Positions 31,814 through 40,236 of a stretch of DNA of 64,000 nucleotides are shown piece after piece. The DNA comes from Flavobacterium album (GTDB taxonomy: Bacteria > Bacteroidota > Bacteroidia > Flavobacteriales > Flavobacteriaceae), in assembly GCF_003096035.1 (NCBI RefSeq), contig NZ_CP029186.1:1315001-1379000 (forward strand). The letters are read 5' to 3'. The position numbers and the translations under genes were made by a program. The stretch's first letter is position 1. Every line of letters starts with the position of its first letter. Under the pieces are notes generated by a model. The model saw only the letters and a list, made by a program, of their open reading frames with translations. It did no database searches and had not been told where the DNA came from.

Positions 31814-33159
31814 TGCCCGGTACCTATTTCGTGTTTCTCCATGCGCCTGTATAGTGCGGCCCGTGATAACCCAAGCTCTTCGGCCGACTTGCTGATATTG
31901 TAATTGTGCTTCTGCAGTACTTTTTCTATAGTCGTTTTTTCGATGTCCGACAGCTGTACATCGTCGTTTTGTATGGTTCCGGTGACATGGCTGAGGTCAA
32001 GGTCGGAAGCCATGATGCTGTTGTTCTCACAAAGGATTACCGCACGTTCTATACGGTTCTCCATCTCACGGATGTTGCCGTTCCAGGTATGCTTTTCTAT
32101 TTGCGAAAGGGCGCCATTATCGAATTCCACGCCATCGCGGCCATATTTCTCCATGATCTTTTCCAACAGGAAATTGGCCAGCGGCACCATATCCTCACGC
32201 CGTTCCCGTAGTGGCGGCAGGGTGATCTCCATTGTGTTGATGCGGTAGTAAAGGTCTTCACGAAAATGTTTCTGCGCTACTTCCTGTTGCAGGTTAATGT
32301 TGGTGGCGGTAATGATGCGCACATTCACCGGCCTTGGCTTCGATTCGCCCAAACGGGTCACTGCGCGGTTCTGCAATACGGTCAGTAATTTCGATTGCAG
32401 GTGCAGCGGGACATTCCCTATTTCGTCCAGAAAAATAGTGCCGTTGTTCGCCATCTCGAAGCGTCCGGGTGTATCGGCTTTGGCATCGGTAAAAGCGCCT
32501 TTGGCATAGCCGAACAATTCGCTTTCAAAAATAGTATCGCTGAGAGAACCAAGGTCTACATGCATAAAAGGCTGTGAAGCGCGGTTGGAATTCTGGTGGA
32601 TGTAATGCGACATTACATATTTCCCGGTACCGTTCTCACCAAGGATAAGTACATTGGCATCGGTCTTTGCGACCTTTTCTGCCAATGAATACGCCTTTTT
32701 TATTGTTGCCGAATCGCCAATGAAGAATGATTCCTTTGGCGGTGTCTTTTCATTTTTCTTCTTCTCCTTCCGGCTTTCTTCAACCCCGGAGCGTACCTTT
32801 TGCAGCAGCTTTTCGTTGTCCCAAGGCTTCAGTATATAATCAAAAGCACCGAGCTTTAGCCCTTCTACAGCCGTTTCCACTTTGCCAAAGGCGGTCATTA
32901 ATATTACGATGGTCTTGGGGCTGAACGTCTTTATTTCACGCAACACGTAAATGCCTTCGCGGCCGTCTTCAAACCCTATGCGGTAGTTCATGTCGAGCAT
33001 TACCACATCGATTTGGTTTTCCGACAATGTAGCGATAACTTTTTTAGGGTCGTTAAGGGTATAAATGGTCTCGAAATGCTTCTTGAGCACCATTTTGGCG
33101 GCGAACAGAATATCGTCCTGGTCATCGATGACTAAAATGGCTGCCTGCGTTTTTTTCAT
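31810..33159 (-). CDS. Sigma-54-dependent response regulator (NtrC family)
   Basis: A 449-residue activator: receiver (Asp12/Asp13, phosphoacceptor Asp56 in VVMLDMN, Lys111 in LKPWD), a charged linker, an AAA+ domain (Walker A GENGTGK at 174-180, Walker B IFLDEI at 242-247), and a Fis-type helix-turn-helix at the end (ISKSAEELGLSRAALYRRM). The loop that touches sigma-54 reads GAFTDA instead of GAFTGA, a variant I believe is frequent in this phylum. It is divergent from the efflux operon, and a perfect 18-bp palindrome in the shared upstream region is its most likely binding site. Confidence 0.93.
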   Translation of the reverse strand: MKKTQAAILVIDDQDDILFAAKMVLKKHFETIYTLNDPKKVIATLSENQIDVVMLDMNYRIGFEDGREGIYVLREIKTFSPKTIVILMTAFGKVETAVEGLKLGAFDYILKPWDNEKLLQKVRSGVEESRKEKKKNEKTPPKESFFIGDSATIKKAYSLAEKVAKTDANVLILGENGTGKYVMSHYIHQNSNRASQPFMHVDLGSLSDTIFESELFGYAKGAFTDAKADTPGRFEMANNGTIFLDEIGNVPLHLQSKLLTVLQNRAVTRLGESKPRPVNVRIITATNINLQQEVAQKHFREDLYYRINTMEITLPPLRERREDMVPLANFLLEKIMEKYGRDGVEFDNGALSQIEKHTWNGNIREMENRIERAVILCENNSIMASDLDLSHVTGTIQNDDVQLSDIEKTTIEKVLQKHNYNISKSAEELGLSRAALYRRMEKHEIGTGQ

Positions 33160-33182
33160 AGTGTACGGTTTCGGACAAAAAG

Positions 33183-33200
33183 GTGTCCGATATCGGACAC
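33183..33200. promoter_or_regulatory. 18-bp perfect palindrome, likely NtrC-type activator site
   Basis: GTGTCCGATATCGGACAC is a perfect palindrome in the 140-base gap between the divergent activator and efflux genes. A further half-site TCGGACA at 33171-33177 forms a second, more widely spaced inverted pair with TGTCCGA at 33184-33190. The layout fits a dimeric Fis-type regulator. Confidence 0.6.
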
Positions 33201-33260
33201 TTGAAAATTTTATTAAAAATAATACTATTGAAAATCAGCGACTTGTAATTTTTAAAATCG

Positions 33261-33274
33261 TGGCACAAAATTGT
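33261..33274 (+). promoter_or_regulatory. Sigma-54-like promoter of the efflux operon (spacing one base short)
   Basis: TGGCAC at 33261-33266 followed by TTGT at 33271-33274 resembles the -24/-12 sigma-54 promoter (TGGCAC...TTGC). The gap between the GG and the final G-dinucleotide is nine bases instead of ten, which weakens the call. It lies 60 bases from the palindrome and 26 bases before the ATG. Confidence 0.35.
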
Positions 33275-33299
33275 TATTGAGTATGCCAAACAAAGACAA

Positions 33300-34538
33300 A
33301 TGGACACCGCTGTTACCCGTAAAAATAGAAAAAATAAATATCTCGTTATCGCTTTGCCGGCATTTTTATTGGCAAGCTACCTGGTTTACGCTGCCGTGAC
33401 CAAAAAGAGGGCGCTCGATGTAAAGCGCAGTGAGATCACTATCAAAACCGTAGAGAACGATTACTTTGAGGATTTCATTGTTTTCCAGGCGAAGGTAGAG
33501 CCACTGAACTCGATGCTGCTTAACGTGATAGAGGGCGGTTCGATCAAAGAGATATTTGCACAGAACGGTACCATGGTGACCGAAGGGCAGCCACTGGCAC
33601 GGCTGTACAACCCGAACACCGAGCTTGGGTATGTTACGCAGGAAACATCGATCATAGAGCAGATAAATAACCTGAACAAAGCCAAGCTCGACCTGCGCAA
33701 CCAGGAATTGAGCCTTGCTAAAGACCTTGTAGCGATTGAGCACGATTACCAGGATGCCAAAACGCAGTATGACCTGAACGAGAAGCTGTTTAAGGAAGAG
33801 ATACTGTCTAAGAATGAATGGCAGAAAACACAGGAGAACTTCCGCTTCCAGAAAGAGCGCAAGAACATCATACAGCAGAGCATCCAGAAGGAAAAGCAGG
33901 CCAATAACATCCAGATAGGGCAGATAACACAGTCGCAGGCCATTATGCACAAAAGCCTTGACATACTTAGAAGCAACAAGAAGAATTTCCTCGTGACCGC
34001 CCCCGTGGCAGGCAGGCTGACCTCCTTTGAGCCGGTGCTGGGCAAGAATTACCAGGCAGGCGCAAGCATCGGCAAGATAGATGTAATGGATGGCTACAAG
34101 CTGCTGGCCGAAGTAGATGAATTTTACCTGGAGCGCGTGAGCGAAGGGCAGAAAGGCAAAGTGGAGTATAAGGGCCAAATGGTGGATGTAGTCGTGACTC
34201 GGGTGATACAGGAGATAAAGAACGGCAGGTTTCAGGTGGAGCTTAATTTTGCCGATGCCAAAGGGCTTGACCTGAGGCAGGGCTTGAGTTTCGGCGTAAG
34301 GCTGCTCCTTTCTGAAAAAACAAAAAGGACAGTTCTCTCCAAAGGCAGCTTTACCGACGACACCGCAGGCAAATGGATATTCGTGGTAAACGGTGACAAA
34401 GCTGAAAGAAGGGCCATAAAGCTGGGCAGGGAGAACCCGCTGTATTATGAGATTCTCGGCGGCCTTAAAGCAGGTGAAAAGGTGGTGACATCATCATACA
34501 AGGATTATAAGGATATAGAGGTGCTGAATTTAAAATAA
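33300..34538 (+). CDS. HlyD/MFP-type periplasmic adaptor of an efflux pump
   Basis: A 412-residue membrane-fusion protein. One N-terminal helix (KYLVIALPAFLLASYLVYAA) anchors it; then come a lipoyl-like half (VIEGGSIKEIFAQNGTMVTEGQPLARL), a long coiled-coil hairpin (about 110-220, rich in Lys/Gln/Glu), the second lipoyl half (VTAPVAGRLTSFEPVLGKNYQAG), and beta-barrel and membrane-proximal domains. It should link the ABC permease to the TolC channel encoded downstream. It is the first gene of the operon that diverges from the sigma-54 activator. Confidence 0.9.
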   Translation: MDTAVTRKNRKNKYLVIALPAFLLASYLVYAAVTKKRALDVKRSEITIKTVENDYFEDFIVFQAKVEPLNSMLLNVIEGGSIKEIFAQNGTMVTEGQPLARLYNPNTELGYVTQETSIIEQINNLNKAKLDLRNQELSLAKDLVAIEHDYQDAKTQYDLNEKLFKEEILSKNEWQKTQENFRFQKERKNIIQQSIQKEKQANNIQIGQITQSQAIMHKSLDILRSNKKNFLVTAPVAGRLTSFEPVLGKNYQAGASIGKIDVMDGYKLLAEVDEFYLERVSEGQKGKVEYKGQMVDVVVTRVIQEIKNGRFQVELNFADAKGLDLRQGLSFGVRLLLSEKTKRTVLSKGSFTDDTAGKWIFVVNGDKAERRAIKLGRENPLYYEILGGLKAGEKVVTSSYKDYKDIEVLNLK

Positions 34539-34573
34539 CAAATTCCAAATAACAAAAAGCAAATCTCAGGTAT

Positions 34574-34612
34574 TCTGTCATTTCGACGAAGGAGAAATCT
34601 CAAAGCAAGGGT
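34574..34612. repeat. Relic of a GTCATT...GAAATCTC intergenic repeat
   Basis: The stretch TTCTGTCATTTCGACGAAGG followed by AGAAATCTC matches one arm of the element at 55211-55302. Only one arm remains. Confidence 0.4.
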
Positions 34613-34665
34613 TTAAATAGTAAAAACAAATTCAAAATAATCATCAATTTAAAAAATCAAAAGTC

Positions 34666-35139
34666 ATGATCAAATCAATCTTAATTTTCGGGACGATACT
34701 TACGAGTACATTAGTTTTAGCGATAACGCTTACAGGAATATCAAAAACACCGGCGCACGAAGCAGGTAAGAAAATGCGAAAAACGACCATCACGGCAGGC
34801 CCTGTGTTCTCGGACATAGTAGAGGCAAAAGAATGGAATACCCAAAGCGGGCAGTCGTTCACTAAAGCAAAATATGATGCATTCCAAAGCGAGACGTCGG
34901 TAAAGCTATTGGGGCCAAAAACCAATGCACTAAAGCTTACTTTTGACGTAACCGTTGAAAAAGGCAATCTTGAAGTGCTTATCTTAGACGCTAAAGGCTG
35001 GGTGGTTTTTAGCAAGGTTTTCACTAAAAACGAAAAAAGGGACACGCAGGTGAGCCTTGAAGCGGGCCGGGAATACGACCTGCAGTTCGTAGGCAAAAAA
35101 GCCACTGGCTCTTACCTTTGCAAATGGGCGGAGCGATAG
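34666..35139 (+). CDS. Small exported protein of unknown function in the efflux operon
   Basis: A 157-residue protein that I do not recognise. It begins with a hydrophobic segment (IKSILIFGTILTSTLVLAIT) that could be a signal peptide or anchor, then a beta-rich soluble part with an EVLILDAKGWVVFSKVFTK stretch that resembles a small beta-sandwich. There is a single Cys near the end. It lies 127 bases after the adaptor gene and about 210 bases before the ATPase gene, on the same strand, so it may belong to the efflux transcript as an accessory periplasmic protein. No function is claimed. Confidence 0.7.
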   Translation: MIKSILIFGTILTSTLVLAITLTGISKTPAHEAGKKMRKTTITAGPVFSDIVEAKEWNTQSGQSFTKAKYDAFQSETSVKLLGPKTNALKLTFDVTVEKGNLEVLILDAKGWVVFSKVFTKNEKRDTQVSLEAGREYDLQFVGKKATGSYLCKWAER

Positions 35140-35140
35140 G

Positions 35141-35228
35141 CCTCACCCCCAGCTTCACTCATACTTTTAAAAGCGTCGTTTTTTGGGACTGAGTGAAGCT
35201 TTTCCTCTCTTGAGAGGGGCCAGAGGTA
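35141..35228. repeat. Hairpin repeat with a second hairpin inserted in it
   Basis: CCTCACCCCC at the start and CCTCTCTTGAGAGGGG...CAGAGGT at the end are the parts of the 58711-type element. Between them sits an inverted repeat AGCTTCACTCA / TGAGTGAAGCT, which is absent from most copies. Confidence 0.5.
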
Positions 35229-35349
35229 TGTTAAAAAGGAGTTCATCATCAATCCAATTAATAATTGAATCAACCAATAAATCAATCACTGCCGCAGGAA
35301 GCGGGCCTAATCATCCCGCTATCCTAAGGCAAATTAAAAAAACATCATT

Positions 35350-36051
35350 ATGATAAAGATACACGACCTTTCAAAAGTGTTCCGCACCGAAGAAGTAGAG
35401 ACCAAAGCGCTGAACAGCATCGCGCTTGAAATAAAAGAAGGCGAATTCGTAACCATTATGGGCGCATCGGGCTGCGGGAAGTCGACCCTGCTTAACATTA
35501 TTGGCCTGCTCGACAGCGCCACAAGCGGAAGCTACCAGTTGCTGGGCAAAGAAATGAACGGCCTTAAAGAAGCCGAAAAAAGCAAAGTACGCAAACAGAA
35601 CATCGGCTTTGTATTCCAAAACTTCAACCTTATCGATGAGCTTTCGGTATATGATAATATAGAGTTGCCGCTTATTTACAACAATGTGTCTTCAGGCGAA
35701 AGGAAAAAGAAAGTAGAGGCTATTGCCGAAAGGCTCAACATTTCGCACCGGCTGAAACATTTTCCGCAACAGCTTTCAGGAGGGCAGCAGCAACGAGCCG
35801 CTGTGGCAAGGGCACTGGTAAACGACCCCAAAATAATACTGGCCGATGAGCCTACCGGGAACCTGGACAGCAAGAACGGCAACGAGGTGATGGAACTGCT
35901 TACCGACCTGCATGCCAACGGCGCTACCATCCTTATGGTGACCCACTCGGATTATGATGCCTCTTTTTCGCAAAGAACCATCTTCATGAAAGACGGCATG
36001 GTGCTATCTGAAAAAATGAACAGCAGGAACGTGGATGTGCTGGTAGGGTAG
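35350..36051 (+). CDS. ABC transporter ATP-binding protein (MacB/LolD type)
   Basis: A 233-residue ATPase with the full ABC set: Walker A GASGCGKST, Q-loop VFQNFNL, signature LSGGQQQRAAVARAL, Walker B ILADEPTGNLD, and the switch His in MVTHS. The family matches ATPases that power MacB- and LolD-type mechanotransmission complexes. It lies between the small exported protein gene and the permease gene, and should pair with the permease at 36299. Confidence 0.93.
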   Translation: MIKIHDLSKVFRTEEVETKALNSIALEIKEGEFVTIMGASGCGKSTLLNIIGLLDSATSGSYQLLGKEMNGLKEAEKSKVRKQNIGFVFQNFNLIDELSVYDNIELPLIYNNVSSGERKKKVEAIAERLNISHRLKHFPQQLSGGQQQRAAVARALVNDPKIILADEPTGNLDSKNGNEVMELLTDLHANGATILMVTHSDYDASFSQRTIFMKDGMVLSEKMNSRNVDVLVG

Positions 36052-36271
36052 TCCGAAGTCGGAAGTCGGAAGTCGGAAGTCGGAAGTCGGAAGTCCGAAG
36101 TCGGAAGTCCGATGCAGCGATGTCGGAGTAGTAAGTTTTATGAGCAGGTATATTATACTCATCATCTTCATACTCTTCAACTCCCCGCTTCGGACTTCGG
36201 ACCTCCGACTTTCTATCTCCAACCTCCGACTTCCAACCCACACATCGGACTTCCGACCCCAGACTTCCGAC
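36051..36271. repeat. Heptamer tandem repeat with an inverted copy
   Basis: At 36051-36111 the seven-base unit GAAGTCG/GAAGTCC repeats about eight times in a row. Degenerate inverted units (CTTCGGAC, CTCCGAC, CTTCCGAC) fill 36188-36271. The two blocks can pair to form a long imperfect hairpin between the ATPase and permease genes of one operon. The array begins on the last base of the ATPase stop codon. Confidence 0.75.
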
Positions 36272-36298
36272 AAAAATCAACCAAATCAATCTTAAGTC

Positions 36299-38743
36299 AT
36301 GCTAAAAAACTGGATCAAAATATTTTTATACCAGGTAAAGAACAACAAGCTCTTTACCGCGCTCAACATACTCGGTTTGAGCATCGGCATAGCGGGCATT
36401 ATCTTCGCTATCCTGTACCGTAACGATGAAGAAGGATACAATGCCTGGAACCCTGAAAAAGACAATGTTTTCCAGGTAATAAACGACCTGGGTGGAAATA
36501 ATGTATGGGCTACCAATATTTCACAGACGGGAAACCTGCTGAAAACGACATCAGATCATGTAACAGATTATTGCTACATTGAAGACTGGTATGCCCAGGA
36601 GAACATAACCTACAAAGGGAAGAACTATTTTACTGAAAAAATTACCGATGCACAGCCAAGCTTCTTTAATTTCTTTCCTTTTGAATTTATAAAGGGGAGC
36701 GCCAAAAATGCCATTGGCCCTAATGCTATGGCAATTTCCGAAAAGACGGCAAAGGCCATATTCGGCGATGAAGACCCGATCGGGAAAGAAGTTACCTGTA
36801 CACAGACGGTATATGTGATCAAGGGCGTGTACCGCATCCCCGGAAAATCTTCCTTCTCCCCTGAAGTGGTTACAGGGAAAATGGACAGCAAGCTGGAGCG
36901 GGACAAAGACCAGTGGGGCAACTTTAGCCATGCGCTGCTGCTAAAGCTAAAAAACCCGGAAGACAAGGACAAAGTGGCCCAACAGGTACAGAATATTTAC
37001 TTTGAATACCGCACAAAGAAATATGCAAAAGACATGGGCATAACACCGGAGCAGCACCAAAAAATTTACGGGAAAACAAAAGTTGTCCTGGAGCCCCTTA
37101 GCGGTTTGAGGCTGCATTCCTTAACAAGCGGTACGCCTGAAGGTATGGGCAATTACCAGTTCCTTATGATCATGGTAGGGCTTTCGGTGCTCATATTGAT
37201 ATTGTCGGTAGTTAACTATGTGAACCTCGCTACCGCAGGGGCTATCAAAAGGGCCAAGGAAGTAGGTGTACGCAAGATATTAGGCGCCTCTAAAGCCAAT
37301 GTAATAAAGCAATTCGTTTTTGAAACGGTCATTACGGCTATCATCGCCATTTTGCTGGCACTTGTCATCGTTGAGCTTTCGCTGCCGTATTACAACGAAT
37401 TTTTAGGCAAGGAGCTTGTTATACACGGTATGCAGTTCTATACGCAGCTTGTTGCCATTTTCGTGGTAGTGATAATTGTGGCCGGGATATTCCCTGCAGT
37501 ATATGTGTCCAATTTTGAAACGCTTAAGGTGCTTAAAGGCAACTTTGGCAGGAGCAAAAGCGGCATCTGGCTGCGTAACGGGATGCTGGTGCTACAGTTT
37601 GCCATAGCATCATTTTTCATTACAGGGTCATATATTGTGTACAGCCAGGTGCATGCCATGAGCACTAAAGACCTTGGCTTTAAAGGCGACCAGATATTGG
37701 AAGTGAATTATGCTTCCGAAGATAATTTTGAGAATTTTACCGAAGCTGAATTCTTTGCAAGCCTTAAAAAAGCAGGGCATCGTTATGAAATGATAAAACA
37801 GGAACTGTCAAAGGTAAAAGGTGTGAAGGGCGTATCGCTGGGCTCATTCTCTTTTGGCGGCGGCGCAAATTCCTCTTCAGGCTACATGTACAAAAAACTG
37901 AATATCCAGGGTAAGAACATGCTGATGGATTTTAATACGCTCGATATGCTTGGCGTTAAATTAAAAGAAGGCAGGAATATTTCCCCGAATTTCGCCTCAG
38001 ACACCGTAACCTCTATACTCATCAATGAAACTGCTGCGCGGATGCTGAAGGAAAAAGACATCTTAGGAAAAGTAGTAGACTGGAACGACAAGAAATTTAC
38101 GATAATAGGTATTGTGAAAGATTTTCATGTTGACGGACCGCAAACCGAGATACCGCCAATGACTTTCTTCCACTATAAAACGGTAGACTGGATGCTGCTT
38201 AACGTAAGCCAGCTGTTTGTAAAGATAGATCCGGAACAGACAGAGGAAGCCATTGCCGGGATAGAAAAATTCTGGAAAAGCCATGTTGACAGCCAAAACC
38301 CATTCCGGTATGAATTTGCTAATAAAAATTTCGCAAGGACTTATGAGAATTATGTAAAGCAGAAAAACCTGTTCTCGCTGCTTAATATAGTGGTTATCCT
38401 CATTGCGCTTTTCGGACTCTTCGCACTGGCGTCTTATTCGATACAGCGAAGGATGAAGGAGATTGCCATAAGGAAAACGCTGGGTGCCGAAACAAGTGTG
38501 CTGCTAAGGGAGCTTTCCAAACAATACGTACTGTTCTGCCTCGCAGGCTTCGTAATTACCATCTTCCCGGCTTATTTCCTTCTTAATATGTGGCTCGAAA
38601 ACTTTGCCTACAGGATCGATATTACCGTTGAGCCATTCCTTATAGGGTTTGTTGCCCTACTACTGCTCACACTTATGGTGGTGCTTTCCAGGGCCTACCA
38701 GGCCACACGTATTGATGTCCTGAAATACCTGAAATACGAATAA
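36299..38743 (+). CDS. ABC transporter permease (MacB_PCD plus FtsX domains)
   Basis: An 814-residue permease with the duplicated layout common in Bacteroidota: an N-terminal helix (LFTALNILGLSIGIAGIIFA), a periplasmic MacB-like core, an FtsX domain with three helices (about 283-400, with the coupling segment IKRAKEVGVRKILGASK), a second periplasmic core (about 450-675), and a second FtsX domain (about 690-810, with RRMKEIAIRKTLGAE). Both halves carry the conserved E-I/V-x-x-R-K-x-L-G-A coupling motif, so a single polypeptide probably supplies both transmembrane halves. With the ATPase, adaptor and TolC channel nearby it forms a predicted tripartite pump. Substrate unknown. Confidence 0.9.
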   Translation: MLKNWIKIFLYQVKNNKLFTALNILGLSIGIAGIIFAILYRNDEEGYNAWNPEKDNVFQVINDLGGNNVWATNISQTGNLLKTTSDHVTDYCYIEDWYAQENITYKGKNYFTEKITDAQPSFFNFFPFEFIKGSAKNAIGPNAMAISEKTAKAIFGDEDPIGKEVTCTQTVYVIKGVYRIPGKSSFSPEVVTGKMDSKLERDKDQWGNFSHALLLKLKNPEDKDKVAQQVQNIYFEYRTKKYAKDMGITPEQHQKIYGKTKVVLEPLSGLRLHSLTSGTPEGMGNYQFLMIMVGLSVLILILSVVNYVNLATAGAIKRAKEVGVRKILGASKANVIKQFVFETVITAIIAILLALVIVELSLPYYNEFLGKELVIHGMQFYTQLVAIFVVVIIVAGIFPAVYVSNFETLKVLKGNFGRSKSGIWLRNGMLVLQFAIASFFITGSYIVYSQVHAMSTKDLGFKGDQILEVNYASEDNFENFTEAEFFASLKKAGHRYEMIKQELSKVKGVKGVSLGSFSFGGGANSSSGYMYKKLNIQGKNMLMDFNTLDMLGVKLKEGRNISPNFASDTVTSILINETAARMLKEKDILGKVVDWNDKKFTIIGIVKDFHVDGPQTEIPPMTFFHYKTVDWMLLNVSQLFVKIDPEQTEEAIAGIEKFWKSHVDSQNPFRYEFANKNFARTYENYVKQKNLFSLLNIVVILIALFGLFALASYSIQRRMKEIAIRKTLGAETSVLLRELSKQYVLFCLAGFVITIFPAYFLLNMWLENFAYRIDITVEPFLIGFVALLLLTLMVVLSRAYQATRIDVLKYLKYE

Positions 38744-38780
38744 AACTTTTTTGAATACGTTGTTTTAACCATTTCTTTAT

Positions 38781-38812
38781 GCCTGCGGGTTTTGCGTCCC
38801 GCAGGCTTATTA
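38781..38812 (+). terminator. Hairpin between permease and TolC genes
   Basis: GCCTGCGGG and CCCGCAGGC form a perfect 9-bp stem with an 8-base loop. It is followed only by TTATTAAA, so termination is probably partial, which would lower TolC expression relative to the genes upstream. Confidence 0.5.
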
Positions 38813-38825
38813 AACCTGTCCTAAA

Positions 38826-40148
38826 ATGAAGGCTATCATACTATATATTGCGTTCTTTATCACCAGCTTCACGGTTTCCGCACAAGAACTGTGGACATTG
38901 CAGCGCTGCCTCGAAACAGGAAGTGTCAATAATCTCAGTTTCCGGTTGCGGCAGCTGGAGATATTAAGTGCCCAAACAACGGCAAGAAGCGCTGTAATGG
39001 GTTTCCTGCCTGTAGTAAATGCCACAGCTAACCATAGCTACAGCATAGGCTCTACCATTGATCCGGCTACCAACAACAGGGTGAGCTCTACTATACAGTC
39101 GGATAATTTTTCGGTCAATGCACAGATGGATATCGTAAATTTTAATAATTTCACGGAAGCCCGCCGCAATAAGATTGCCGTCCTGAAAGCTACCGCCAAT
39201 AAAGCCGCGACCGAAGCCGAGTACAGCCTTTCCATCTTAGAGAATTATTTTACGGTGCTCTATACCCAGGAGCTGCTTAAGATACAGCAGGGCCAGTTCG
39301 AAAATGCGAAATACAATCTGGAAAGGCTGAAAAAAGAGGCCGCATTGGGCAGCAAACCACAAAGCGACCTGTATGACATGCAGGTAAGCTATGCGCAGGA
39401 AGAGAACAATATTCTTGCAACAACCCAACTGCTTTACAACCAAAAACTGGCGCTGTTACAGTTCATGAACGTTACAAGCACTTCGCCGGATGCTATGGTG
39501 CTGGAGCATGTAGCTATGGCAGAAACTAATACTAAGCCGGTAGCAGACCTATATGAAAATGCCCTGGCAAGTTATCCGAAGATAAAGGCTGCCGAACTGA
39601 ATGAAGCAGTTGCTGCAAAAAATGTCACCATACAAAAGAATGGCTACCTGCCGGTACTATCCGCTTTCTATTCGTATTCTTCTTTTTATTACCTGCCCAT
39701 AAACCAGCCGGGCGATGTATCGGTCAACCCTTTCTGGAAGCAGCTGGCCGACAATAAGAATCATTATGTAGGGCTGCAATTGTCGGTGCCGTTATTCAAT
39801 GGGCTGAAGACCCGCCGGGATGTACAGCTTGCCAAAATAGAGCGCCAAAAGGCAACCGTTGGGGTAGAGCAGGAAAAGATAGCCCTGCGCCAGGCCATCG
39901 AGCAGGAAACCGCAAAGCAGGAGCAAAATATCGTGTTGGTAAATAAGCTTGAGGAAACCAGGAAACTGGCCCAAAAGTCTTTTGAGACTACCCAGGCCAA
40001 ATTCACCAATGGGATCGTAGAGGCGATTGTTTTTACATCCTCTAAAAACCAGCTGCTCACCACCGAATACAACCTGCTGAAAGCAAAATTTACAGCGCAG
40101 TACCTGTCGTTAAAGCTCCATTTCCTGGAAACGAATGGTTTTCCGTAG
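38826..40148 (+). CDS. TolC family outer membrane efflux protein
   Basis: A 440-residue outer membrane channel protein: signal peptide (MKAIILYIAFFITSFTVSA), then two copies of the helical TolC unit beginning LWTLQRCLETGSVNNLSFRL, with coiled-coil parts around residues 95-200 and 325-420, and LSVPLFNGLKTRRDVQLAK near residue 320, a signature of the family. It completes the adaptor, ATPase, permease and channel set of the operon starting at 33300. Confidence 0.92.
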   Translation: MKAIILYIAFFITSFTVSAQELWTLQRCLETGSVNNLSFRLRQLEILSAQTTARSAVMGFLPVVNATANHSYSIGSTIDPATNNRVSSTIQSDNFSVNAQMDIVNFNNFTEARRNKIAVLKATANKAATEAEYSLSILENYFTVLYTQELLKIQQGQFENAKYNLERLKKEAALGSKPQSDLYDMQVSYAQEENNILATTQLLYNQKLALLQFMNVTSTSPDAMVLEHVAMAETNTKPVADLYENALASYPKIKAAELNEAVAAKNVTIQKNGYLPVLSAFYSYSSFYYLPINQPGDVSVNPFWKQLADNKNHYVGLQLSVPLFNGLKTRRDVQLAKIERQKATVGVEQEKIALRQAIEQETAKQEQNIVLVNKLEETRKLAQKSFETTQAKFTNGIVEAIVFTSSKNQLLTTEYNLLKAKFTAQYLSLKLHFLETNGFP

Positions 40149-40159
40149 AATAAAGTTCA

Positions 40160-40224
40160 TACTGTCTTCAAAAAACTTTGCGAATCTTTGAGCCTTCTTT
40201 GTGAATCTTTGCGTCAGTTCTTCG
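40160..40224. repeat. Degenerate CTTTGCG...TCTTTGCG repeat relic
   Basis: Several half-copies of CTTTGCGAATCTTTG-like sequence follow the TolC stop codon. They resemble one arm of the element at 55334-55464. Confidence 0.4.
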
Positions 40225-40236
40225 ATTCTTCTGAAG

